From contig JARWKL010000013.1 in NCBI GenBank assembly GCA_029961685.1, positions 23,094,922 to 23,158,921 on the forward strand: a stretch of DNA of 64,000 nt, read 5' to 3'. The notes beneath the pieces are model-generated. The model saw only the letters and a program-made list of their open reading frames with translations, was not told the DNA's origin and made no database searches. Below are positions 54,156 through 64,000 of this stretch, piece after piece; the stretch's first letter is position 1; every line of letters starts with the position of its first letter. Position numbers and translations under genes: made by a program. Source of the DNA: Aristolochia californica (Eukaryota; Streptophyta; Magnoliopsida; Piperales; Aristolochiaceae).

Positions 54156-55950
54156 GTTGAAGTTGTTGACCTTCATCTATATTTTAATGATAACAAAACT
54201 TAACCATGGTTGGATTAATATTTGCAATCAAGCATTTCAGATACATTTCCTTGAAGAGACACAAAGATTAAGGCCTATACAAAGAACTGACAAAGCGAAT
54301 ACATAGCTTGTGTGTGCCTTTCCCTGTTTCCTTCCCCTCAAAATTGAAATCTCTCTCTTTTGTGCTCTATTACCCTCACGATGTTCGTACAAAGTGGATT
54401 GTTCGCAAATAAAAGGTACCTCAATCAGAGGACAAATACTCCGAAATACCAGTTTGGCGCGGTCACTTCCACACCAAGGCACAAGGAGTTGGAATGTGAA
54501 ACTTTTTCTAGACATACGCATGGTAGAACTTACCTTGTTGGACCTCAATTTTTGCTACCACGACATAGCTACTTTGAATAATCTTTTCGGGTCCTATTCC
54601 ACTACTTTGAAATGCAATCTATCTATCTATCTATACCAACCTTGTAAAGGTGTTTTACACCAACCTTGAGGTAGAGGAGTTAGAGAATGGATAATTAAAG
54701 CTACTGTCTTTCATTTAGAAAACCTCCATCTCTCTTATTGCAATGAGATCAATGAGCTCCTCTATACTCCTAGAAATGGGCTCATAAGATATTTCAAGGA
54801 GAGCTGACCCACTGATCTCAATGAAGGACATCCTCAAATTATTACTAACGCAATTAGTCTAGTTGTTAGGTAGACTGTGGGGAGTTCATGTGAGATCAAG
54901 GTCAAGGATTTCAGTATGGAGAATAGACTTTTTAAGGAGATTGTGACCCACATTCTCAATCCATAGAAGGACACTTTTTCTTGGCTTACCACATTTGACA
55001 TATTTTGGCTATGGGTCTTGATGCAACATATCTCTTTTGACTTTGCACATTTTGTGTTCCTACGGATGGTTGACATAGCGAATAACACTCAGGTAGATAA
55101 CCTCCTATTTGTCCTAGTCATTACTATGATCTTGGAGTGCCATAGCGTTGCCCTAGAGACTAAGGAGATCTTTGTTCTCGCCAAGAAGATGCTCATTGAT
55201 GAGTAGAAAGTGAGCCAACTCAAGTTCACCAAAATTGAGGAAATTGGGTGTCCAAGCACTCAAAAGGTAAGACAATACATGAGTATTTGGGAGACGAGGC
55301 TAGTCTTGATAGAGAAGATAGAAATCAATTTTAGTTTCTAAAGAGGAAGAAGAATGATGACTCTTCTAGCTCATACTATCCTCAGATTGAGGACGATATC
55401 TTGGACATGAAGGAACTCTTCTCCACATTCAATCTGCTCAAGTTGCACTCTAAATAGGATAACATGAGCTTCAAAATCTCCTTCATTTAGTGATTGACTT
55501 CCTCTCTCTATCCCATCGGCCTCCATCACCGATGCTCAAGAACTAGTCCCTCTTACCGATGAACATTTTGACTAGGATTGACCTATTTTTAGTACTACTC
55601 GTAAATCTTTTAAGGTCATTATTTTTCTAGCTCATACATGTACATCTTTTATGAACAAAATGGGCTTGGGCCACTCTTTTATTTGCACTTATTATTCTTC
55701 TCACAATTAATTTTTTTTGACTTATGACAAAATAAACTAAAAATTCTAAATTCTCTACATAAATTTAGTGGGAGCAATTATATAAACATATAAGATTTCG
55801 TATTTTAGTTTTATGGTAGTTAGTTTTTGTCATCATAGAAAAAGAGGGGACATTATTGATCTAGGTTGACCTCCATCTATATTTTGATGATAAAAAAACT
55901 TAACCCTGGTTGTACTAATATTTGCAATCAAGAATTTCAGATGCCTAATA
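54156..55950 (+). mobile_element. Small non-autonomous LTR element
   Basis: 54163-54243 and 55866-55947 are ~80-bp direct repeats sharing 'ttgacctccatctatatttt' and 'aatatttgcaatcaag'. A purine tract 'agaaaaagagggga' precedes the second copy. The interior (54690-55330) encodes a broken frame with VTHILNP, FDIFWLWVLMQHISFDFAHF and LETKEIFVLAKKMLIDE, resembling the structural protein of plant large retrotransposon derivatives (domain with HI..P....H...V...D..L). No pol. No clear primer site. Confidence 0.45.
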
Positions 55951-56690
55951 CCTTCAAGGTGCAATACATGTCTAGTGATCGATCAACATTTTTCACAGCT
56001 ATTTGAAAATTGGCAAAAATGGCTAGTTTGATGGGGAAACTTATAAGTACTCCTCAAAACATCTTGTGAATAGTAATGACAACATTTATTGAATTCAACC
56101 GCTGCTTTTATTTGAAATTCCTGCACAAACCCATTTTTAAGAGAAAAAAGCTATAAACTTGCAAAAACTCCCAATCTCTCACTTCCTTTGGATAATGTTG
56201 AATTTATGAAAAAGATAAATACTTCATTGACTTGTTGTAATTAGAGTACATGAACCTCTATTTATAATAGAAGAAGGTAGTAGAGTCCAATTACAATAAA
56301 AACTACCTTTGTCCCAATTACACCCAAACTCTAATACTTATAAATAAGTCCAAGCATAATTAAATTAGTCAATATAGATAAAAGACAAACATAACTCAAA
56401 CTAGAACTCTTCTAGAACGTGACCATAATATAAAGATGCCTTTATGAGTCCTTCTTGATCTTTCAACTTATGTGATAAGGATACAACTTGTGGTAATTAT
56501 GGCGGGTCCTACTTCTTATGGGCTAGGACCCATCTTGTGGACATTTCTTGGTCATGTGGCCCATCTTATAATACTCTTAGATATGTGGGCATTCCTTGGT
56601 CGTGTGTGTTGGAGCCCATCTTCCAATAGATAAGTCTCTTGAGAGATGAAAATACCATCCTCCATTTTCTTTACTTCAATTCCTAAGTAG
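55951..56690. other. LTR-like or intergenic DNA left of the copia remnant
   Basis: AT-rich; 56210-56470 may be an LTR of the copia remnant (transcript-like 'tgttgaatttatg'), but no second copy was found. Confidence 0.3.
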
Positions 56691-57300
56691 TAAGAAATGA
56701 CCCATGCCACTCATTTCAAATTCTTGAGCTATAGTCTTCTTGAAATCTTCAAACATTCTTGGATTGCTTCATATGAAAATAAGATCATCCACATACACAC
56801 AAACAAAAATAATCCTCCATTTTCTTGTTTTACATAAAATACATATTCATGCACCTAGTAAAACCATTCTCTTGGAAATACTTATCAAGACAATTGTTCC
56901 AAGCTCTTGGTGCTTGCTTGAGTTCATAAAATGCCTTCTTCAATTTTAGCATTTTATCTTTATGGCCTTTAACAACATATCCTAATGTTTGTTCAACGTA
57001 GACCTCCTCCTTTAGATAACCATTTAGAAAAGTTGACTTTACATCCAATTGATGAATCGTCCAATGATTTTTAGTTGCAAGAGAAATTAACAATCGGATT
57101 GTCTCTAGGTGAGCAACAAAAGCAAATACTTCTTCATAGTCAATGCCTTGCTTTTGCTTATACCCCTTAGAAACCTCACTTTGTATCTGTCTACTTCTAC
57201 CTTGGAATTCTTCTTGAACTTTGATAGCCCGATGATCACTTGGAAGAGAAACAAGTTCCCAAGTGTCATTATTTTCAATGGCTTGAATTTCTTCAGTCAT
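56690..57300 (-). pseudogene. Third copia remnant: reverse transcriptase
   Basis: The minus frame 56830-57300 reads AIENNDTWELVSLPSDHRAI, KQKQGIDYEEVFAFVAHLET, LDVKSTFLNGYLKEEVYVEQ and LKKAFYELKQAPRAWN. Further left (56740-56800) lies VYVDDLIF, the intact YVDD motif, in another frame. Truncated 3' of this; no RNase H seen. Confidence 0.85.
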
Positions 57301-57580
57301 GACTTGTGTTTATCTTTTGCCTTTTCAAGCTTCTTCAAAGCCCAAAGGTTCATCATTAGAGAAAAAACAAAATAAGTTTTCATCTTCTGCTTGGAATTCT
57401 TCTTGAACTTTGATAGCCCAATGATCACTTGGAAGAGAAACAAGTTCCCAAGTGTCATTCTTTTCAATGACTTGAATTTCTCCATTCATGGCTTGTGTCT
57501 ACCTTTTGTCTTTTCAAACTTCTTCAAAGCTCATAAAAGGTTCATCATTAGAGAAAAAAACAAAAAAAGTTTTCATCTAC
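57210..57580 (-). repeat. 187-bp tandem duplication inside the third copia remnant
   Basis: 57210-57397 and 57398-57580 are near identical, both carrying 'gatgatcacttggaagagaa' and 'gttcatcattagagaa'. Confidence 0.85.
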
Positions 57581-58650
57581 TAACCTTTCAATTTCATTGT
57601 AGTTGTCTTCAAGGCTCCGGTATCTTTGAGAATTTTCACTTCAGCAATATGAAGGTGAAGACAATGATGATGATGCTTGAGAGAATGAAGTTGGTGAGGT
57701 TGGAGGACTAATTTTACCTTGATCTTGTTGCACTACAAACTCTTCTACTACAAAGTAAGGAAGAAAATCCTAGCTTCCTCATTAGCACTCCATTCCCATG
57801 AAGCATGTTCTTCAAACTCAACATCTCTACTAACTAGAGTTTTATTATTGTTGCCTTTTGAATTTTTGTCATAGACAATTAACACAAACTTCATGCTTCT
57901 ATCTTCGAACTTAGATCTCTCTTGTTCTAGAACATGAACATAGACCACTGATCCAAAAATTAGCAAGTGTAACACACTTGGGGCGTTACATTTTGTTAGC
58001 TTTTTGTTGGTGATCGATTTGAGAGATAGACTACACAAACAACAACTTATGCCCAAAATTATTTTGGCATCATATTGCTCTTCAACATAGTTTTAGCCAT
58101 GTTGAGGGTTGTTCTATTCTTCTTCTTTACGACTCCATTTTGTTGTGGCAATCTAGGAACTATCAAAGGACAATGGATTCCATATCTTTCACCAAAAATC
58201 TTGAATTCAAAGGAAATGAATTCTCCCCCCCGACCGATTTGTAGTGATTTAATTTCGTAGCCGTTTTCTTCTCAGCTATAACTTTAAACTTTTTGAATGC
58301 TTCAAAAGCCTCACTCTTGCACTTTAAAAAATATAATCATATTTTTTCTAAAAAAATCTTCAATAAAAAGGATAAAGTAAGAATTTTTACCAAGAGATTG
58401 AGGTTTGATAGGACTGCACACATCAACACGGATTACTTCAAGTGGAGTGGTGGCTCTTCTAGTGGATTCTTTTGGAAAATTCTTTCTTCAATGTTTGCCA
58501 AGTAAGCATGATTTACATACTTGATCGGAATGATTAACTTTGGAAATGTCCTTCACCATATTCTTCTCTCCCAAGTCTCTAAGTCTGCCATGACCAACTC
58601 TCATGTGTCAAATCCATGATCTTTCACACAAAATTTTAAACATATTGCTC
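57581..58650 (-). pseudogene. Third copia remnant: integrase
   Basis: The minus strand shows MRVGHGRLRDLGEKNMVKDI and DQVCKSCLLGKH (zinc region, 58500-58600), then FISFEFKIFGERYGIHC, FWA and PSVLHLLIFGSVVYVHV, SRDVEFEEHASWEW (57748-58056). Several stops and frame changes. Confidence 0.8.
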
Positions 58651-60740
58651 TAATGTTCTTCATATCAAGCATAAACATTTGATGCTTTGCCATTGTGACT
58701 TTAGTGATAAGATTAACTTCTGTCATTTGATGATCAAATTAACAACTTTCAGAAGAAGACTTGGATTGAAGCATCCATTGCGAATCTGTGCATTGATTAT
58801 GTCAACAATTTCTTGCAAAATCTTGCAATTGCTGCGCCAGATGGAGTGCATCATATTTGGCAGAGGTGCAAAAGTAGCACTTCTATATAGGAGAAGACTT
58901 ATAACTTTGAAAGATTTCTTTATTGTCCTTGATTGCTTCTTGGCTATGTAGTCACCAGTGCCGGTGTCGATAGTGGACCTAAAGTAGACAATGTCTTCAC
59001 TTGGTGGTGAGTAGTGATTTCTGCAAGTCGGTGTTCGCTGCTCCTCCTATAGTACAATCAATTCTCTACTTCAAAAATTTCCCTTTGCAACGATTTCAAA
59101 ATTGAGTGGTGGCAATTCGGTGCACGTAGTTCATCTTTTCAGATAAGGCATCTCTGTTTTCGTTGAAGCCTGGTATGGAGAAGCTATGGTTGGTACGTCA
59201 GCTTTTGAATTTCCTGCTTTGCAAAGCAATGTTAACAAGCAACTTGCATACTGCTATACACTTTGATATTCTTTGAAGGCATTGAGGTTGTGTGTGGAAG
59301 AATTGTAAGCCATGGGGAGAAGTTTGTTCAGCCAAAGCAACAAGAAATTGAAATTGGTTATTCTAGTTTCTGAAGAAAAGATGAGTTGGTAGCAAGAGGT
59401 GACGGTGAAGTTGTTGCTTTATCTTTTCATGTTGCTTACCTTACTTATATTATCCTATTGAGCTATAGTTCCAAATTTTGTCCCTCTCAATGGTTCCTGT
59501 TCCTTTTATGAATTATTATTACTGGTAAGTTTGTCTTTGTCTTTCTGCTACTGCTTGAAGATGCCTACAAAACTAGTTGCTATCATTCTAATGTGCAAAT
59601 TTTGTTGTTGGAGTCAGTGCTCCAATTCATTCATGATCCTTTTGTGTTGTTTGCAAAGGTTATTCTTCTAATCAGTTCAGATTTGCAGTTTCTTTTTGCT
59701 ATACTAGCTATTATTTACAATCGTGGATTTTCTATTTCATTGAAGTTGTTGAAGTCGTTCATGTTGGAGTCTTGCTTAGAGAAGAAGAGTCTAGGAGTAG
59801 TTGCTCGATATGAAATTGTTGTTTTTTTGGATTACAATCGATTGCATATTTTCTATATCGTCAACTCTGGAAAATTTTGGTCACCCCCCAGAAATTCCCT
59901 TGAGGTCATAATTGGTCAAATTAGTTAAACTACAATTTTACCATTACAGTCTTCTTCTTATTACCATGGTGGTATTTTCCCTACGTTACATCCCCCATGT
60001 ATCCCTTTTTATCGGTTACATTTTTCCTATCATTCTTTTTTTACTCTCATATACCCCGTTGGTCCAACCTCTTGGTACAATTTTTTGGTTGGTTCATCTT
60101 TTTATTTACATATGGGTGTTTTAAGTCCATTAAGACTTTTTTATTGGTACCCTTAATGGGTTTTTATCACCGTTCTTTGAGAGATAGTCATTACGCATTT
60201 TAGTAATTATTATGTCTGTTCTAATCCTATGAGGTTAGTTTTGACTTTTTGATACATACATCACCCATCTTATTTTTTGAGAGTTTGTGTCTGGGTGAGT
60301 ACTTACCTCGGGACACCTTGATGGAGGAGATAATAACTAGTTATATTTTTGTTTCAAATTGGGATTACTCCGATACCTTACTTGATGAACATCTTCTTTA
60401 TATTTTTTTTATGCTTTAAGAATTTGGTTTAGAAGTTCCGTGTTGCAGTGGTTGCACATCCTTCTAATCCTTTCGAGTTACTTTATTTATGTAAAAGAAT
60501 TCTGTTTGAAAGTTGAGTGCTGCAGTGGTTGTGTTTCCTTCCGAAATTGAAAGTATGGTGTTGTGATTATTAAAAGAAGAAGTACAATCTACAATGAAAA
60601 AATTCACATGTTGCTGTAATAAAATTTTATGTGATCAAAATATCTTATATTAGGAGTACAATATGAATTTTTTTTATTGAAGATCATGATTCTTTTTTAT
60701 TGCAAGTTGGAGATATAAATTCCAACTTGAGGGGGAGTAT

Positions 60741-61073
60741 TGAAGAACAGGGTACAAAGAGTCATACATGACTCTCACTACAAAAAGTCTCACAAAGAAA
60801 AAATTAGTATGACGGAATCTAGAAGGATTCTCATGGGCAAGAAGTCTCAGAAGAGGCACAGTAAATTTTTTTTTTGTCGTATTAGTCTTCTATTAATAGT
60901 TGTTTAATTATTTTAGGACTTATCTTTTAGTGTTTGGCTTTGACAGTAACTGGGACATGGGGGGCTTATTTGTAATCTAATTATACCTATTTCCTATATT
61001 ATAAATAGAGGTACATTGTACTTAGTTAAAAATAAGTTAGTTAAATATTTCTCCTTTACATAAATTAAACACA
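60741..61073 (+). repeat. LTR 1 of the array (333 bp)
   Basis: TGAAGAACAGGG to TTAAACACA, nearly identical to 63312-63647. Confidence 0.75.
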
Positions 61074-63311
61074 TGGTGCAATATTGAATTACACTTCTGG
61101 TGGCAAAATGGGAGGCTATCATTTGATGATCAAATTAATAGCTTTTAGAAGACGAAGACTTGGATTGAATCAAGGATTGGGAAACAGGCGCAAACAAATT
61201 ATGCAATAAACCTGTGCATTTGCTCGGAATTGGCACAACAACTATGTCAACAATTTCTTGCAACATCTTGCAGTTGCTGCACTAGATGGAGTGCATCATA
61301 TTCGATTGAGGAGCAGAAGAAGCACTTCTAGATAGTAGGGCGACTCATCACTCTAAAAGAGTTCTTTATTGTCCTTGAATGTTTCTCAGTTATGCAGTCA
61401 GTAGTGCCGGTGTCGATGGTGTTTTCTCTCGATAGTGGACCTAAAGTAGACAATGTCTTCACTTGGTGGCAATAAATTATTGTTGCAAGTCGATGTTAGT
61501 TGATCCTCCTATTGTATGGTCAATTCTCTACTCAAAAAATTTCCCTTCGCGATGATTTCAAAAGAAGGGAGTGATGGTGATTCAGTGTACTTAGTTCATT
61601 TTTCAGATAAGACATCTCTGTTTTCGGAGAAGCATGATATGGAGAAAGCTATGGTTGGTACGTCAGCTTTTGAATTTTCTGCTATGCAAAGCAATGTTAG
61701 GAAGCTGATTGCAAACTGCTATACTCTTTGATCTTCTTTAGAGGCATTGAGGTTGTGTGGAAGAATTGTAAGCTATGGGGAGAAGTTTGTTCAGCCGAAG
61801 CAACAAGAAACCGAAATTGATTATTCTAGTTACTAAAGGAAATATGAGTTGGTATCAAGAGGTGATAGTGAAGTTGCTACTTTATCTCTTCATGTTGCTT
61901 ATCTTACATTACATTATCCTGTTGAGCTATAGTTCCAGATTTTGTTCTGGTCAATGGCTCTTGTTCCTTTTATGAATTATTCTTACCGGTAAGTTTGTCT
62001 TTGTCTTGCTACTACTACTTGAAGATGCTTGCAATACTAGTTGCTATCATTCTAATGTGAAATTTTTGTCGTGGAGTCAGTGCTCCAGTTCATTCATGCA
62101 CCTGTGTGCTCTTTGCAAAGGTTGTTCTTAGGTTATTCTTCTAATCACTTCAAATTTGCAGTTGTAATTTCTTTTTGCAATTAGGTGCTATTATTTACAA
62201 TCATGGATTTTTTATATCCATTAAAGTTGTCGAAGTCGTTCATGTTGGAGTTTTACTTAGAGAAAAAGAGTCAAGGAGTAGTTGTTCGATATGAAATTGT
62301 TGTTTGTTTGGATTACAATCGATTGCATATTTTCCGTTTCGTCAACTTTGGAAAATTTTGGTCACCCCCCAGAAATTCCCTTGAAGTCATAACTAGTCAA
62401 ATTAGTTAAACTACTTCAATTTTACCATTATAGTCTTCTTCTTATTACAATGGTGGTATTTTTCCTACGTTACATCCCCCACGTATCCCTTTTTATCGGT
62501 TACATTTTTCCTATCATTCTTTTTTTTACTCTCACATACCCCTTTGGTCCAACCTCTTAGTACATTTCTTTGGTTGTTTCATCTTTTTATTTACATATGA
62601 GTGTTTTAAGTTCATTAAGACTTTTTTATTAGTACCCTTAATGGGTTTTTATCATTGTCCTTTGAGAGATAGTCATTACCCTTTTTAGTAATAATTATGA
62701 CTATTTGAATCTTATGAGGTTGGTTTTGACTTTTTGATACATACATCACCCATCTTATTTTTTGAGAGTTTGTGTCTGGCTGAGTACTTACCTCGAGACA
62801 CCTTGATGGAGGAGATAATAAATAAAATTATGTTTTTGTTTCTAATTGCGATCAAACCGATACCCTATAGCTTGAGGGAGAAAATAAAACAAGAACTATG
62901 AAGGATTTTGCAAGATTGAATAAAAAACCTAGTAACTTCTCCCGACTTGATGAACGTCTTCTTCATATTTTCTTTATACTTTAAGAATTTGGTTTAGAAT
63001 TTGAGTGTTATAGTGGTTGCACATCTTTCCAATCCTTTCGATTTACTTTCTTTATGTGAAAAAATTCTGTTTGAAAATTGAGTGCTGTAGTGGTTGTGTG
63101 CCTCCTTCCGAAATTGAAAGTACGGTGTTGCTATTATTCAAAGAAGAAATACAATCTACAATGAAAAATTTCACATGTTACGGTAATCAAATTTTATGTG
63201 ATCAAAATATCTTATATTAGGGGGAGTTACAATATAATTTTTTTTTATTGAAGACCATGATTCTTTTTTATTGCAAGTTGGAGCTATAAAATCTAACTTG
63301 AGGGGGAGTAT

Positions 63312-63647
63312 TGAAGAACGAGGTACAAAGAGTCTTACATGACTCTCACTGCAAACAGTTTCACAAAGCAAGAATTAATATGACGAAATCTAAAAGGAGT
63401 CTCATGGGAAAGAAGTCTAAGAAGAGGCACGGTTAAAATTGTTTTAGTTGTATTAGTCTTCTATTCATGATTGGTTGTTTAATTATTTTAGGACTTATCT
63501 TTTAATATTTAACTTTGGGAGTAACTGGGACATAGGGGGTTTATTTGTAATCTGATTATACCTGTTTCCTATATTATAAATAGAGATACATTGTACTTAG
63601 TTAAAACTAGTTAGTGAAATATTTTTCTTTTCTATAAATTCAACACA
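63312..63647 (+). repeat. LTR 2 of the array (336 bp)
   Basis: TGAAGAACGAGG to TTCAACACA, followed at 63648 by TGGTGCAATGTCG, a possible unusual primer site. Confidence 0.75.
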
Positions 63648-64000
63648 TGGTGCAATGTCGAACCCCAAAACTGAACACATTAATTGCACAGGTTCTTAAC
63701 GTGTTCATTGCTAGACTCCAAGAATGACTCAAAGAATTGTGGATCAGCTTCAGAGAGTATAAACAGGGACAAATGAAGGCCATACCCAACATTAATGGAC
63801 TAACGTCCTACCTCTACATAGAGTCCTTGGGTTCTATCATACATGATATCGATCAAGCACGAGTAGAATACCTCTAGAAGCCATTAAGAAGATGTGGAAA
63901 AGATTCTATATCATAGGAGGTGTGGATGATTCAAATTTCAAATGGGTTTTTCTCAACTCTCCCCTAGATCTACTTGGAAATGAGAAAAAAAAATCTTGAA
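63648..64000. other. Start of an internal region running off the window
   Basis: The sequence after the LTR differs from that after LTR 1 beyond 10 bases. A short stretch in one frame (FIARLQE, LWISFREYKQ, MKAIPNINGLTSYL) suggests coding, but I do not recognise it. Confidence 0.3.

Larger units (their letters stand above)
58718..64000 (+). mobile_element. Tandem array of a non-autonomous LTR family
   Basis: Internal segment A (58718-60740), LTR 1 (60741-61073), internal segment B (61074-63311), LTR 2 (63312-63647), then a further internal start that runs off the window. Segments A and B are ~80-90% alike over 2 kb with a few gaps. Each ends with GAGGGGGAGTAT before the LTR. No pol domain recognised. 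Several short frames conserved in A and B (for example RLHIF-containing 59593-59928 and 62185-62409) may derive from a host or structural gene. Confidence 0.65.

Noticed and set aside
58718..63311. Integrated pararetrovirus
   Set aside because: Considered because pol domains of LTR type are lacking, but LTRs with adjacent purine tracts are present and no movement-protein, coat-protein or RT motif was seen.
1..64000. CRISPR arrays, bacterial operons, rRNA genes
   Set aside because: The repeats seen are minisatellites, LTRs and tandem duplications in a plant nuclear context; none has regular unique spacers, and no rRNA motif was recognised.

Overview
The window is nuclear DNA of a seed plant, most likely a woody dicot or magnoliid; the species cannot be fixed from sequence alone. 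The evidence is spliced plant genes with GT-AG introns, plant families (a GPI-type beta-1,3-glucanase and the exosome subunit RRP46), plant-specific captured gene pieces (chloroplast chaperonin-60 alpha, NAD-malic enzyme, a PPR protein), AT-rich intergenic DNA, and a large load of LTR retrotransposons primed by tRNA-Met or tRNA-Asp. About four fifths of the window is mobile-element DNA.

Only two host genes are convincing. (1) RRP46 lies on the minus strand. Exon 1 (18274-18382) and exon 2 (11740-11853) are separated by a 6.4 kb intron, and the remaining exons are probably beyond the left edge. (2) A GH17 glucan endo-1,3-beta-glucosidase lies on the plus strand (40061-41659, four exons) with a predicted C-terminal GPI-type tail.

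Layout: 1-4196 is a minus-strand, non-autonomous Ty3-type element with captured fragments of chaperonin-60 alpha and peroxisomal 3-ketoacyl-CoA thiolase, inserted at an LTR of a decayed minus-strand Ty1/copia element (4197-9521). 9522-20160 is the RRP46 region; its intron 1 holds a LINE remnant and a 3.9 kb LTR element (13473-17401, perfect ACGAG target duplication) that carries pieces of three unrelated host genes. 20796-26936 is a second minus-strand copia element. 26937-29423 is a duplicated non-coding segment with AT-rich repeats. 29424-36388 is a complete but dead plus-strand Ty3 chromovirus. 36389-39750 holds copia debris and a minisatellite. 42054-54006 looks like a PIF/Harbinger transposon broken by an Athila-like Ty3 element, itself broken by a solo LTR with perfect GAGTC target duplication. 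54017-64000 has a poly-C run, a small non-autonomous LTR element, a minus-strand copia remnant, and a tandem array of one LTR family.

The most unusual content is the pair of LTR elements that replaced most of gag-pol with several transduced host gene fragments. Next come the 205-bp inverted repeats that bound the Athila-like 5' LTR, and the glucanase gene whose first intron is in frame and whose last intron controls the membrane-anchor tail. Every transposon coding region seen carries stops, frameshifts or catalytic-site changes, so no element here looks autonomous.
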